Origin: Blepharisma stoltei
Lineage: Eukaryota; Ciliophora; Heterotrichea; Heterotrichida; Blepharismidae
Direction: 5' to 3'
Assembly (NCBI GenBank): GCA_914767885.1
Contig: CAJZBQ010000045.1
Span: forward strand, 124,001 to 188,000
Length of the DNA: 64,000 nucleotides
Positions 23,552 to 35,677 of the stretch are shown piece after piece. The first letter of the stretch is position 1, and each line of letters starts with the position of its first letter. The notes below the pieces were generated by a model, which ran no database searches, was not told where the DNA came from, and was given only the letters and a program-made list of their open reading frames with translations. The translations under genes were made by a program, and so were the position numbers.

Positions 23552-24348
23552 ATGTGTGCAAAACGGATAATATGGTCACTCCTAATCGCTTATTGTTCAG
23601 CATCATGCTCTGAAAAAGACGACTACTCCTATAAAAACGAAAATACCACATTTTCCTTACCAAAACTCCCATACTCCTATAACGCTTTAGAGCCAGTGCT
23701 ATGGACTCAAGTAATTTACTATCATCACAAAAAAGAACACAAAAATATAATCAATGAACTTAATGATTATATAAAAAATAATCAAGATTTTGCAGGCCAA
23801 ACTGTCACAGACTTATTATTCCTTTATAATTAACTATTTTTTTTTAAAAAATGAATAAATTTATGATATAAGTAAATTATAATGGTATAATTAATTATGG
23901 GCTCCAAGATGATGGGATCGCAAATTATGCAGGTGGTCATTATAACCATTGTTTACTATGGTGGATTTATACCCTTGCAGACTGTACCAAAGAAGAACCA
24001 GAAGGAAAATTATTAACAAAAATAGAAGAGAAATGGGGAAATTTCACTGATTTTGTAGGGGAGTTTACGAAGACTGCGAATTCAGTTTTTGGGAGCGGCT
24101 GGGTTTGGCTTTGTGCAGATAGCGAAGGGAATTTAGAAATAAAAGCTAAGAAAAACGAATATTCCCCATTGGCAGGAGGCGAGTGTTATCCAATATTAGG
24201 AATTGATCTGTGGGAGCACGCTTATTATTTGAAATTTTTATGGGAAAGAAAAGAATATGTTAGCATGTGGTGGACCATCGTGGACTGGGAATTAATTGAG
24301 TATTGGTATGAAACTTATGCAGCAAATGGGCTGCCGGTGCCTGTTTAA
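23552..24348 (+). CDS. Secreted Fe/Mn-family superoxide dismutase
   Basis: Starts MCAKRIIWSLLIAYCSASC, a signal peptide. The SOD body has the N-terminal motif LPKLPYSYNALEP, a YYHHKKEHKNIINELN helix (first metal His), GGHYNHCLLWW (second His), SGWVWLC, and DLWEHAYYLKF (Asp and His ligands). It ends AANGLPVPV (TAA at 24346-24348). The enzyme converts superoxide to peroxide and oxygen; the leader suggests the secretory or vacuolar lumen. A 65-bp TA-bounded insert at 23831-23895 must be removed to join LLFLYN to YGLQDDGIANYAGG. Family membership is firm; Fe versus Mn preference was not judged. Confidence 0.9.
23831..23895. other. Short IES-like insert (65 bp) in the SOD gene
   Basis: Begins TAACTATTTT and is followed by TATGGG. 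Excision keeping one TA restores the SOD frame between the two conserved His motifs. Confidence 0.75.
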
Positions 24349-24468
24349 TAGAAATGATATTAAAAGATAAGAATTTTCAGCTATTTAATAGTTTCTTTTA
24401 AGATTTTAATATGAAAATATTCTAATTGAATCTCTACAAATAGAAATTTATAATAATTATTACGTTTA

Positions 24469-25009
24469 ATGGACAAAAGCGACCTTCTAGGCCAATGCAT
24501 CGACGTATTGGGAAGCCAGCCTCACGAAATCCGAGAAAACGAGTCCTGCCACGAAATCAACATAAATTTGCCTGATTTGCCTGAATGTAATAGAAAAATG
24601 CTTATAGAATCAAGAAGAAATTTAGTATCCATTTTAAAATCAATTCCCATGAATTTTTTTTTTTTTAAAAATAAAACCTTATTAATTGTACACAAGAATA
24701 ATAATTTACAGCCAGTGCAAAAGTATTAGGGCACAAACAGATGAGCAAAAGAAAAACTGCCTGAGGTTTATTTCGAAAGCCAATGAAGGAATAAGTTTTG
24801 GGAATGTTGAGTTGAATTATGATTCCGGAGAATTTCGATATAAAACAAGCCAAGCTTTTCCTGGGGTCAGAGACGCAAGGCCAGTAATAGCATTTATGCT
24901 TGAGCAGCAAAACATAAATTTCCAAAGGCTAGTTGAAGTACTCCCAAGGATGCTTACAGGAGAAATCGATTTTGCAAATGCAGCACAGCATGTGACAAAT
25001 CTCCAGTAA
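24469..25009 (+). CDS. Unrecognised small protein, two segments
   Basis: The first segment starts MDKSDLLGQCIDVLG and is readable to about ILKSIPM. A T-run/AT-rich gap of roughly 60-90 bp follows (24650-24715). The second segment continues in another frame: IRAQTDEQKKNCLRFISKANEGISFGNVELNYDSGEFRYKTSQAFPG, then VEVLPRMLTGEIDFANAAQHVTNLQ. The VELNYDSGEFRYKTS strand pattern resembles bacterial YbjN-type sensory-regulator domains, but the similarity is a visual guess. The gap is probably an IES; several TA joins are possible. Confidence 0.5.
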
Positions 25010-25680
25010 TTATTAAAGATTTGGCATTATCATAAATATCTAGTGTTTTATTATAATTTATGAAAAAAAATGGTTTAAAATGATTGTAATAAAATAAATG
25101 GAAGCTGATAAATATCTCCTGTCGTAGTCCTAGACATTAGTTTATGTAAAATAATATCAAAAATGAAAATAGAATGGCGATTATTTACGGCGAAGGTCTA
25201 ATAATCGTGTGCTTTTGATAGTGTGAAATTTCCTTGGGTAAATTTGTTTAATTTTTTTGATAATGAGTATATAAAATACCTCACCCTATCAAATTTTCCG
25301 CAGCCAAATGGCATAGAGCCGATTATTTATACGCATACTTCATTAACTCAATAATGTGATAGAAATGGTATAAGTGACGCTTGAATTGACATTTCTGAGC
25401 TATATTTATATTTTACGATTTGTTGTTACTATAAAAAGTAAAATGCCTAATTATTTTTTAAAATTTGGCCTTTTCAGATAGATACCAAGTTCGGGTGAGG
25501 AAAGTCTTTGAGCTAGTTCCATTATTTATTAAATGCATATTTAGAAGCCACCAAGGATTCGAGATGGAATTGAGATGAATTTCAAATTTAATATCAGATA
25601 GTTTTTATAATTAAATTAAGTAGAATCAAACTTACCTTGATAGGATAGTAATAGTTTATTATTAAAATAGTGAAAACCTT
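25010..25680. other. AT-rich non-coding stretch
   Basis: No coherent reading frame or repeat recognised between the gene ending at 25009 and the hairpin element at 25681. Confidence 0.4.
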
Positions 25681-25895
25681 TATTAAATATAGGTAAATCC
25701 TATAAACTGCCCTATAAGGGCAGGAAATTGGAGCATGAAGCTTTCCAGTGGATGGACCAACTCAGTCTGGTCAAACCAATCGGAGATTTAGCAAAAGGAC
25801 CTCTCTCCAGTTGGTCTGACCGCCTCAGTTGGTCCAACCACTGGAGGGCTTCCAGCTATAATACTTGCCCTTATAGGGCTTTCCTATATTTAATA
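25681..25895. mobile_element. Family E hairpin element, copy 3
   Basis: Outer inverted repeat ATTAAATATAGG, then GCCCTATAAGGGCA and its inverse near 25866-25880. Inner arms carry GGACCAACTC and AGTTGGTCCAACCAC. It resembles copy 2 in the outer CCC(T/G)ATAAGGGCA block. Confidence 0.75.
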
Positions 25896-25939
25896 ATCAT
25901 TATCACCCCTTCTCTCTAAAGAGTACAGACCACGATTGT

Positions 25940-26270
25940 CTCTTTCCAATTGATATTTTTTGAATCCTTTGAATATAAGAAATTCAGGCGATATCAGAAG
26001 CCTTCAAGTGGACTGCACCAATTTGTAATTATATTTAGAAAATTAACTTACTCTTCACAAATTTTTAAAGAAGAGTTCAGACTTCAGTTGCCTGCTATCC
26101 TGATTTGTAGATCCCAATTTAGTTGCTTTTTTCGCCCCTGGAGCTGCTTTTAAAATTTGTTTTTTACTGTCTAGAGTTTTTTGGTTTATATCTTAGAAGC
26201 CCTTTTGAGCTTTTCTGACGTGGTGCGCAAGTTCAAGGACAAAAATGACTTTATGAGCGTTTCTAAAGAT
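25940..26270 (-). pseudogene. Inverted C-terminal fragment of the HExxH-protein gene
   Basis: The minus strand aligns with 30190-30590: GTCATTTTTGTCC(T/A)TGAAC..., AACCAAAAAACTC, then straight across the point where the 30343-30513 palindrome sits in the main gene. The metal motif is damaged (HELAHH became LELAHH) and an in-frame TAA replaces TAT. It is useful as an empty-site control for the palindrome. Confidence 0.7.
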
Positions 26271-26439
26271 ATATTTATAGTGGAAAACTCAATGGCGCGC
26301 TGTTAATGCAGAAGTCTTTAGCGAGTACATGCTCTTGTCCTGCTCGAGCAACTTTAGTGATACCGTGAAACATGAGTTTACAAATAAGTAGGGGAGCATT
26401 AGTGAAGAAAATAGGACATTAACAATTATAGTAAGTGTA

Positions 26440-27183
26440 AGATAACGGTAGTAGCAAAACACTAACAGAAAATGCTTTTGAATTAATAAAAAATATATCT
26501 AAAACCTCTCTTCTTTCACGGCCACATCCACAATTGCGATTCTAGTGCATACTCAAGTAATTTTTCTCAAATTTGGCTCTCAAATCACTCATCTATTCTT
26601 ATAAATTGCAATCTTATATAAAGAATTACTAATATAATTCAAAAATTGAATATTTTAATTTAAAAATTAAAATTTATTTGTACCACATATCTCATCTTTG
26701 AAATATTGAAACTGCATCAAATGCAGCAGCCTAACATAATTTTAATTTTCTTTAATCTTTTGAGTTAAGTAATTGGCTGTCCATATCCTATGTAGGCATT
26801 AGATTTTTAACAGGGAAAACAATCAATGGAAGAAAGAAATGGACCTTGTCCAATGGGAAGAAAGAAATGGACCTTGTCCAATGGTTTAGAAAGTCATTTT
26901 CGCCTATGAGCTTGAATGTGAAGCTAGTAAAATTTTAACGGAGCTTTAAGCCAAAAATTTAGAGCATTTGCTTATTTTAATCAATTATCGGCTAATCATT
27001 ATAAATGGGTTTACCTGACATCATCTAAGCTTCATCTTTTTTGTGGGAGCCGATTTAACAAACTAAACTAAACACAAACTTCATCAGACAGCAGATTCCT
27101 CATAATATTTCAGAGTAAATTCTTGAAAATTTATAAAACTTTTATTGAAATAATTTATTTGGGGCCCTTAATATATAAAATTA
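26440..27183. repeat. Upstream repeat block of the HExxH gene
   Basis: Paralogous to 34130-34760 by shared blocks (ATATCTAAAAC.TCTCTTCTTTC, AAATGCAGCAGCCTA, GGTTTACCTGACA). It contains a tandem pair of 28 bp units (GAAATGGACCTTGTCCAATGG repeated at 26836-26890) and a segment at about 26528-26588 that is inverted relative to the other copy. No gene. Confidence 0.55.
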
Positions 27184-30100
27184 ATGGAAAGCACAGAATC
27201 AGTGATAATATCTAAAAGAAAAAGAGAACACATTAAGATCGGGATCAGTAAACTCATACAAAGTGTTATTGTTCAGGATAATCCAAGGTCGGAAGAATTT
27301 AGCGATGTGGTGTCAGAAGCATTAACAGCCCATGAATTAGATCGTTTGCTGACCGAAGAAAGCTACCTAAATATATGGATAAAATTAGAAGATATAAAAT
27401 TAAGCAGCGATTATGCTTATTTCTATCTCGGACTAGTTATTGATTATGACAACGCACTAACAGAATTTTTTTTTGAAATAATAAAAAACTGCTTATTCTC
27501 CTTTAATTTTTTTTTCCGAAAATTAAAAAAATTCCATTTTGCAAAAATTGGAAAATAATTATTTATAAATATGCGAAATTTATGTTTTTAAATGCAAGCT
27601 GTTTAAAATTAAACATATTAGCTAAAGATTTCATTATAATAATTATCACTTATATATCAATTTTTTTCATAAATAATTTTATATTAAAAAAATATTTGTT
27701 TACTCTTGGAGGGTGGATTTTGAGAAAAAATAGAAAACTTTTCTAATGGTTTTGTTCGCACACAGAGTGATGAGTTAAGAGAATTGGATGTAAACTACCA
27801 AACATTGATCGGTCTCCTAAAAAATTGTAGATTGGAAGCTCTATTAAAGCTTATTACAATTTTTGTGTTAGCCGAGAAAGCAGACAAAGACAAGCTTGAC
27901 GAAGCAAAAATAATTGAAATAACTAGGTCATTCTTATCCAGATACAATTCACTTTTTTTTGAAGGCGAAACTCATGACTCTCTTGATGATTTCTTACTCC
28001 CCCCCCCCCTCCGTGAGCGAACAAAACCATTAGAAAAATCGCCATTTTTTGACCAAAAACCCACCCTCCGTGAGTGAACAAAAATATTTTTAATAGAAAA
28101 AAATTTTAATAGAAAAAAATTTTGCTATATAAGTGATAATTAGTATAATGAAATCTAGAGCTAATTCTGTTTAATTTTAAACAAATTGCGTTTTAAAAAC
28201 ATAATTTTGCAAATTAAATTAGTATTTGCTTCCCAATTTTTGCAAATTAGGATTTTTTTTAAATTTCGAAAAAAAAATATTTTTTATAAAATTTATATAT
28301 ATAAATTTGTTTTTAAAAAAAAAAAATTAACCCCCCTCCGTAAGTGAACAAAATTTTTTTGTTCGCTCACGGAGGGGGGGGGGGAGTTAGTAAGAAGACT
28401 TTTACAGTTTTTAAATTTTGCCGATGAACTGAATTTGGGAAAAAATTGCGAGATAGATTCAAACTCATGAAATAGTTTGTTGAATCGAGCGAATTCCGCA
28501 CAAACATTTAAATACATCTTTCCAGCGCTCAGCAATCATATAAAATTTACGAGTCAAGATAAAATGTCAGAATCTCGCAATTTAATTTTTCATATACTTT
28601 CACTACCAAATAAAGCTCGATGTGAAATTTCTGATAAGCTTTTTTGTAAGAAAAAGGACTGAGTTTCGTTTTATATTCAGTTCTGTTTAGAAAATATGTC
28701 AATTCCTTATGATACTAAAAAAAAAAGAAACATATCGTCAGCGATTTCTCTTTTTCTATCGTATATAACAAATAAAAACAAAAGCAATACTAAATACATA
28801 ATTGAAAAATCTGAACTAATCAGAATTTTTAATTTTCCGGAATTATTTGAATATATTTATTACTTGATAACTGATCTTGTCCAACTTCAGCTTACGAGTC
28901 AGTCATATGATATTAAGTTTTTGGATGAATATTTTTCAAATATCAAATCCTTACCAAGTCCATATGAAGTTTCGAAAGCTCAAAATATAACCTTTCAGCT
29001 CATAATCTTTTCTTGTTTAAAAATTGATAATCAAACCATTAAAACTGAAATATTGAGCTATGCTGTGGAATTTTTCAAAAACTACTATAAAGTTGGCATA
29101 GCTGAATATGATAGAAATGGCATTGAGGTTGTCAATATTATATCATTAATCTCTTGACACTTACCTTCGATTTGGGATTTAATTTTCGAGGCATTAGCTG
29201 AATTGGATCGAAATTTAGAAGACTCAGATCCTCAGCTAAATGCAAATCGGCAATGCTTATTAATACAGCTAAACGTCAAGCGTAGGCTGCAATTAAAAGA
29301 TCAAATTCCAGATGAATTTCTTAATTTCATTGGTAGCCTAATTACTTATCTTCATGAAGGCACAAGTAACTCATGAAATGAGATGAATGATATTGTAATA
29401 AACTGAAATAATGACTTTGATATCCGTTCAGAGAACTATGAAAACAATGATTATTGAGGAAAAGTTTTAATTTATTATTGCTGAAATTCAAAACACTTAA
29501 TAAGTTTGAAGGAATTTTGGGAAAGTAAAGTGAAAGAGAAAAATGAGCAAGAGATAAAAGAAGAGACAAAGGAAGAAACAAAAGAAGAGATAAAGGAAGA
29601 GATAAAGGAAGAGATAAAGGAAGAGATAAAGGAAGAGATAAAGGAAGAGATAAAAGAAGAGACGAAAGAAGAGGTAAAAGAAATTTTTAAGCAAGCAATT
29701 GATAAATGCGATGAAGAAAACCAAATAAGCCAAAAAGGGAAGAAATGAACGCAGAAAGAAATTGATCTTCATGCTCAGCTTCTATTAGAACTCAAAAATT
29801 GTTGCTTATTAAACATTTTATTTAGCGAACAGATTTCAAAGCAAGTAAAAAAGTGGCTAATTTCTCAATTAGCCAATTTGTTCAGTTTATCTATCAATAA
29901 TTCACATGATGGTGCAAATTTCATAATAAAAACAGTTCCATTTTTAATGCAGCTTATATCCGAGCCAATAGTAAAAGCTGATAATGTCCAAAAAAGGGAC
30001 TTCAAAGAATTAGCTCACTCCTTAGTTGTAAAAGAAAGCCTCAGTAAGATTGGCCTTAAGATTGATCTAGAAAAAAAGTATGATGAGTATGTGTATTTTG

Positions 30101-30749
30101 CTAGTTTACCTATCGATCTTGCAGGCGTTACTGTATTCGGAGGTGATATCTTAATAAATAATAGATATAACAAGAAAATACCCTTCAATCTTTGTGCTCA
30201 GAAAGTCATTTTTGTCCATGAACTTGCACACCATATCAGAAAAACGCAAAAGGGTTTCTATGATATAAACCAAAAAACTCCAGAAAGTAAAAAACAAATT
30301 TTAAAAGGAGCTCCAGGGTCGATAAAAACAACTAAATTGCTATCGTTATTTGCAGATTTTTGAACTTTACCACTTAAGTGTGGAATTTTTTCCGCGTGTG
30401 AAAAGGTGTTTTTCACGTGTGGAGCCCTTTTGATTTCGCATGTGAATCCTCTTTTCACAAACGGAAAAAATTCCACACTTAGGTAGTAAAGTTCAAAAAT
30501 CTGCAAATAACGATATCTACAAATGAGGGTGGCTGGCAATTGGAGTCTGAACTCTTCTCTGTGTTTTTTATAGAAATTTGTCAAGAGCAAGTTGACTTTC
30601 TAAATTCAATTTTAAATTGGGATACACAACTTGAAGAATTTAAAACTGTCCTGAAGAGATTATATTCAGAGAATTCAAACAAGTATCAATTGGGAAGAGG
30701 CAAAGATGGGCTGTATTCTTTAGAGAGAAGGGGTCATAACGATTATTAA
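27184..30749 (+). CDS. Large protein with C-terminal HExxH metallopeptidase-like motif
   Basis: Starts MESTESVIISKRKREHIKI. With TGA as Trp and three inserts removed (27496-27774, 27997-28386, 30343-30513) the frame runs about 900 residues to GRGKDGLYSLERRGHNDY (TAA). The N-terminal ~500 residues look all-helical (SNIWIKLE..., FLSYITNKNK). A lysine/glutamate repeat of period 4 (about 29540-29680) precedes a second helical part. Near the C-terminus is VIFVHELAHHIRK, a zinc-protease HExxH motif, followed about 40 residues later by NEGGWQLESELF, a plausible third zinc ligand region. Proteolytic activity is inferred from the motif only. Multiple decayed copies nearby show a local gene-family expansion. 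The first two joins are confirmed by uninterrupted paralogues at 32452 and 33590. Confidence 0.75.
27496..27774 (+). mobile_element. Family A element, degenerate copy 5
   Basis: TTA at 27493-27495 and 27775-27777. Ends are worn (TTCTCC..., ...GATGAG) but the core matches family A (AAAGATTTCATTATAATAATTATC). Excision gives KNCL|RELDVNYQTL, matching KNCFSKLDVSYQTL in the paralogue. Confidence 0.8.
27997..28386 (-). mobile_element. Family A element, copy 6
   Basis: Perfect TTA duplications at 27994-27996 and 28387-28389. Excision gives SLDDFL|VRRLLQFLNF, identical in pattern to the uninterrupted paralogues DDFLLRRFLQFLNF and HDFLVRRLLQFLNF. Confidence 0.95.
29545..29690 (+). repeat. Coding minisatellite, 12-bp unit
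   Basis: About ten units of (GAGATAAAGGAA) and variants, encoding KEEI/KEET repeats within the HExxH protein. This is consistent with a charged single alpha-helix or coiled coil. Confidence 0.8.
30343..30513. mobile_element. Family D palindromic element, copy 1
   Basis: 171 bp, almost entirely one inverted repeat (arms of about 67 bp starting TCGTTATTTGCAGATTTTTG), bounded by TA (30341-30342, 30514-30515). The fragment at 26080-26110 shows the empty site (AAATTGGGATCTAC). Excision restores the HExxH gene frame into NEGGWQLESELF. Confidence 0.85.
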
Positions 30750-30916
30750 ATACATAATAAATGTTTAACCTATTATTTCAATAATAAACGAATAGGGCTT
30801 GAAATGTAAATAAGATCCTGATTGATTAATCTAATATGTCATATAGCTAATGAGAAGAATGACGATGGGCTGTAGACTTTACAGGATAGAGGTAGCAATA
30901 ATAGTTAATTTAAATT

Positions 30917-31482
30917 AGCATTAACATTAACTAGTATTATAAAGGCTCGTCGTATTGACGCGGGTTTCCCCTGCCCTACCTTCACCCTTCACGCTTCACC
31001 CGATTGCTCACCACCGATCGAACACGACCTTCAAGATGTTGCTCCTACTGGACGAGGATGTGCACTCGCTACCCGTAGTTGGATGAGTTACGCCACCTAG
31101 CAGTACGTCGACAAGGTTGCCCATTCCGAAAATGTGAAAAGCAAATTTTCTGGTAGGACTGTCGGCCAAGATGGGAATCCAAAGCCTGGGACGTAACGCC
31201 CAGTTTCACGCTAGGGAGTTGCCCGATTGATCAGAAGGTACCTTCCCGATGCTGCTGAGCTTCCCCTTTCCAACCTTGGAAACCATCTCCCCTGAGGTAA
31301 AACCCTTGGTGTCAGAATGAGCTGCGGTCGGCCTAATCCGACGTTGCGCTCCACTGTGCCAAGGTAAAACCTAGCCGGATACACATTCCGAGCGCCTTTC
31401 TCCCTTCCACAAGGTTCCCCGCGAACGCAGGCTACAGGTGTTGAGAAAAAGGGCTGGATCGCCGTCGCCATTTTAATGTATA
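30917..31482 (-). mobile_element. SINE-like retroelement
   Basis: GC-rich block. The sense strand is minus, starting ATACATTAAAATGGCGACGG at about 31482. Imperfect target repeat TAATAGTTAATTTAAATTA / TAATAATTAATTTACATAA (about 30899 and 31484). Shares TTCCACAAGGTTCCC, AGCCGGATACACAT and GAGCTGCGGTCGGCC-type blocks with 3729-4252 and 40158-40683. A frame at 31211-31471 is not conserved across copies. Confidence 0.7.
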
Positions 31483-31699
31483 TGTAATAATTAATTTACA
31501 TAAATGGCTTTAAATGCTATTCAGAGAGTTTTAATCTATTTAATGATAAAATTAAAATTGAATGGAAACATAAAATAAGCACAATATTTGAGAGAAAAAG
31601 ATAGGCATTGACAACTGAATCAGAAAACTCATACAAAGTGCGATTATTTTGAAATTTTCCATTTTTTAACTAAAAAGCGGACGAAAAGCAATCAATGTT

Positions 31700-32134
31700 G
31701 CTAATTCCCTAAAAAAAACTCACCTGGTGAAAACTTAAACGTAAATAATGTAATAAGTTCATTTTTAGGCTGCATTTTTAATGGGTATCTAGCCATCGAT
31801 CATGAGTGTTTAGAATTTCAAGTTATAGGGTAGTAATATGTGGAGCATTATGCATTCTGGTGGACCTTAGTCTGTTTATTTTAAACAATTACAGGTTCTC
31901 AAAGAAATATTTCCATATGCTAAAAAGGGAGTCTGACGGTTAGGGGCAAGATTATTTTGGGTTAGCTTTTAAAAAACCTTTTTAAAATTTAATAAATTTC
32001 TTTTTGAGATCTATTAAAATATGCTTGATAAAAGCAAGCTAAAATTTTCGAATTTAATTAGATTATTTTATGATCTTCATGTGAGTAAATTTTTAAAGAT
32101 TTCTTGAATAAAATTAAGAAGATTAATATAAATT
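31700..32134. repeat. Upstream repeat block, HExxH copy 2
   Basis: Shares GCATTATGCATTCTGGTGGA and AAAAAGGGAGTCTGAC with 35110-35690 and 36370-36790, each directly upstream of a MESxEP gene start. A coding remnant is possible (GCIFNGYLAIDHE..) but stops intervene. Confidence 0.55.
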
Positions 32135-33117
32135 ATGGAAAGCGTAGAGCCAGCGATAATATTTGAAAGAAAAAGGAAAGAGATTCGCATCGGAATCAAA
32201 AATCTCATACAAAGTGTAATTAATGAGGATAATCTCGGGAAGGAAGAAATTGATGATATGGTGTCAGAAGCATCAAAAGTCTGTGAATTAGATAATTTGC
32301 TGGCCAAACAAAGCTCATAAATATATGGACCATATTAGAAAATATAAACTTAGAGAGCGATTATGCTTATTTCTATCTCGGACTGGTTATTGATTATGAT
32401 GGCACACTAGCAAAGCAATTTTTTGAGTTAACAAAAAATTGTTTCTCAAAATTGGATGTAAGCTATCAAACATTGATCGATCTCCTAAAAAGTTGTAGAT
32501 TGGAAACTCTAATAAAGCTTATTACAATTTTTGTGTTAGCTGAGAAAGTAGACAAAGACAAGCTTGACGAAACAAAAATAGATGATATAACTAAATCATT
32601 CTTAAAAAGATTCGATTCACTTTATTTAGAAGGCCAAAGTGTTGGCTCTCTTGATGATTTCCTATTAAGAAGATTTTTGCAGTTTTTAAATTTTGCTGAT
32701 GAACTGAATTTAGGAGAAAAATGCAAGATAGCTGCTGACTCATGAATAAATTTATTGAGTCGAGCTAATTCTGCCCAAACATTTAAATATATATTTCCAG
32801 CTCTCAATAATCATGTAATATTTGTCAGTCTAGATAAAATGCTTGAATCTCGCCGTTTAATTTTTTATATACTTTCACGACAAAAAACAACAGGGTATCC
32901 AATTTTTGATAAGCTTTTTTGTAAGAATAAGAACTCAGTGTCATTGTATATTAAGTTCTATTTGGAACATATGTCGAGTGACGGCATTCCTTATGATACT
33001 AAAAAAATATACATATCGTCAGCGATTTCTCTTTTTCTATCGTATATAACAAATAAAAACAAAAACAATACCAAATACATAATTGAAGATTCTGAACTAA
33101 TCAGAATTTTTTAATTT
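32135..33117 (+). pseudogene. Truncated HExxH-family copy 2
   Basis: Starts MESVEPAIIFERKRKEIRIGI and aligns closely with 27184-28830 without the two family A inserts. A frameshift near 32312 (CAAAGCTCATAA versus CAAAGCTACCTAA) creates a stop, and the copy ends abruptly at RIF-stop at 33117. It lacks the metallopeptidase part. Confidence 0.8.
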
Positions 33118-33119
33118 TT

Positions 33120-33927
33120 TGCCAATATCTAAAATTTATCAATTGCTAAGTAAAAAGAGAAATCGCTGATGATATGTACCTCGTTTGCTCTTTTCGTGAA
33201 AGTATATGGAAAATTAACCTGCGAGATTCTGACTTTTTATCTAGACTGGTAAATATTATATGATTGTTGAGGGCTGGAAATATGTATTTAAATGTTTGGA
33301 AGGAATTAGCTCAATTCAATAAATTTATTCATGAGTCAACAGCTATCTTCCAATTTTTTCCTAAATTCAAAATTTAAAAATTGTAAAAGTCTTCTTACAA
33401 GGAAATCATGAAGAAAGCCACGACTTCCTCCTTCAATATAAAGTGAATTGAATCTGAGTAAGAATAAATTATTTATTTCAGTTATTTTGACTTCGTCAAG
33501 TTTGTCTTTGTCTACTTTCTCAGCTAACATAAAGATTGTAATAGGCTTTAATAGAACTTCCAATCTACAATTTTTTAGGAGATCGATCAATGCTTAGTAG
33601 CTTACATCCAATTCTTGGAAGCAATTTTTTATTAATTCCAAAAATTGTTTCATTAGTGTGCCATCATAATCAATAACTAGTCCGAAGTAGAAATGAGCAT
33701 AATCACTGTCTAAGTTTATATTTTCTAATTTAACCCATATATTTAGGTAGCATTGTTCGGTCAGCAAATCATCTAATTCATGGACTTTTAATGATTCTGA
33801 CTCCACATGGCTAAGTTCTTAGGACCCGGGATTATCCTGAACAATTACGCTTTGAATGAGTTTTTTGATCCCGATCTCAATCTCTGCCCTTTTTCTTCTA
33901 AATATTATGACTGCTTCTACGCTTTCC
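33120..33927 (-). pseudogene. Truncated HExxH-family copy 3, inverted
   Basis: The minus strand starts MESVEAVIIFRRKRAEIEIGI at 33927. It has an in-frame TAA (GGGTCCTAAGAA) and frameshifts and ends next to copy 2, so the two form a tail-to-tail inverted pair meeting near 33118. HDFLVRRLLQFLNF in this copy provides the empty-site sequence for the element at 27997. Confidence 0.8.
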
Positions 33928-34129
33928 ATTAAATTTTATATATTAATAGAGCCCCAAAACATTATATAAGAAATCTTTTTATAAATTCTCAAAGAATTTA
34001 CTTATTCAGCCTATTCTAATTATTAATTAGATACATTGACTATTATTTATTAAGTTTTCTTTCTTTAATTATGATCTAAAAGCTACTATTTATATTATTT
34101 ATATGAGTATTAATGAAAGGAGTGGAGGT

Positions 34130-34920
34130 TTAGGGCTGCGATTTATATCTAAAACTCTCTTCTTTCGCAGCCACATGCATGCTTTGAAAGCCAAATTGAG
34201 AGGTATAACTCGAGTACGCACTAGAATCACAGTTGTGGATCTATTCTAATACATTGAAATCCCAATATAAAGTAATTACTAATGCAAATCAGCAATTAAA
34301 TATTTTAATTTGAAAATTAAAATTGATTTGTATTATATATCTTGTCTTTGAAATATGAAACTTCATCAAATGCAGCAGCCTAGCACAATTTTAGTTTTCA
34401 TTAATCTTTTGAGTTAAGTAAGTGATAACCCTTATCTTATGTCAAAAGAGCAGAAAAGATCAGTATTTCAAATACCCAAAAAGTGAGAATTATTTAAGAA
34501 AGAAATTGATATTAATTCTTGCAAGTTGTAGGCATTACGTTTTTAAAAGCGGCACCTATCAATGAGGGTAAGAAAGAGACCTTATCCTATAGTCTGAAAA
34601 AAAATTTCAGCCATGGGCTTGAATATTAAGCTCGTAAATATTAAATGGGCTTTTAAGCTAAAAATTTACAACGTTTGTTTATTTTAATCAATTATTGGCT
34701 TATCATTATAAATGGGTTTACCTGACAGGGTCTGCAGCTTCATCTTTATTTGTGGAAGCTGATTTAAGAAACCAAACTAAACGCAAACTTTATCAGGCAG
34801 ATGACTCATCTCTAAAGTCTCCTATTTGGCGGATACATATTAGCTATAGGATTGATAACTGTGATCACTACAGTCATTGCAAATTTTATTTTATTTTAGG
34901 ATAAATCCACACTCTTTGAT
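34130..34920 (+). repeat. Duplicated upstream block with membrane-protein remnant
   Basis: Aligns with 26500-27060. At 34695-34905 a short frame (AYHYKWVYLTGSAASSLF) and a hydrophobic run (ILAIGLITVITTVIANF in another frame) suggest remnants of a membrane protein gene, but frames are broken. Contains the segment inverted relative to 26528-26588. Confidence 0.45.
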
Positions 34921-35525
34921 GAATAATGGACCTTATTTTCATTTTTCTAGGACTTATATCATTTGCTCAGCTCTTTTTTAATAAGAAAGCTCATCAAGTG
35001 ACGAAAAATTAAAAGCGCTAATAATGTGATAAAGATTTTGAGGTATTTTTCAAAACTTTTGCGTATACAAGTTTATTTGAATGAATTAATAAACCATCAT
35101 TGGTGTTGCTTCCAATGAAGTACTGATAACCATTTGTTTTAATTCTAATAGGTTCGTTTTTAGGCTACCTTTTTAATGGATATTTAGCTATCAATCATAG
35201 AGTGTTTGGAATTTCAAGGTATACGACAGTAATATTTGGAGCATTATGCATTCTGGTGGAGTCTTAGTCTGTTTATTTTTTTATTAAATACAGATTCTTA
35301 AAGGAAAATATTTGCCATATGTTAAAAAGGGAGTCTGACGGTTAGGACAAGATATTTTGCATTAGCTTTTAAAACTAAATTTGAATAATAATGGCAGGAG
35401 TTCTTGGCTCAGCTACACCAACAGCAAAGTTCAAGCTTGTGTTTTTTGGGGACCTTTATAAAGGGAAGCTTTTGAAGAAATTTAATAAATTCTTTTGAGC
35501 TCTATTAAAATATACCTGATAATAA

Positions 35526-35556
35526 TAGCTCTTATCGCGCATTAAACGCCTTATTC
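35526..35556 (-). mobile_element. LINE-like 3' end fragment
   Basis: The reverse complement of AAGGCGTTTAATGCGCGATA followed by (ATT)n, matching the 3' end at 7938-7980. Only the last ~30 bp is present, as in a severely 5'-truncated insertion. Confidence 0.6.
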
Positions 35557-35677
35557 TTTTTAATTAAAATATACTTGATAAAATTTAAATTTAATTAGAT
35601 TATTTTGTGATACTTCAGATGAGTAAATTTAAAAAGATTTCTATCAATAATTTTTAGGTCCCTTAATATAAAATTTA

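Noticed and set aside
25728-25919. Small ORF over the family E element
   Set aside because: Lies inside an inverted-repeat element and has no counterpart in other copies.
29497-29772. Minus-strand frame rich in LFLYLFLYLF
   Set aside because: Mirror image of the KEEI-coding repeat of the plus-strand HExxH gene.
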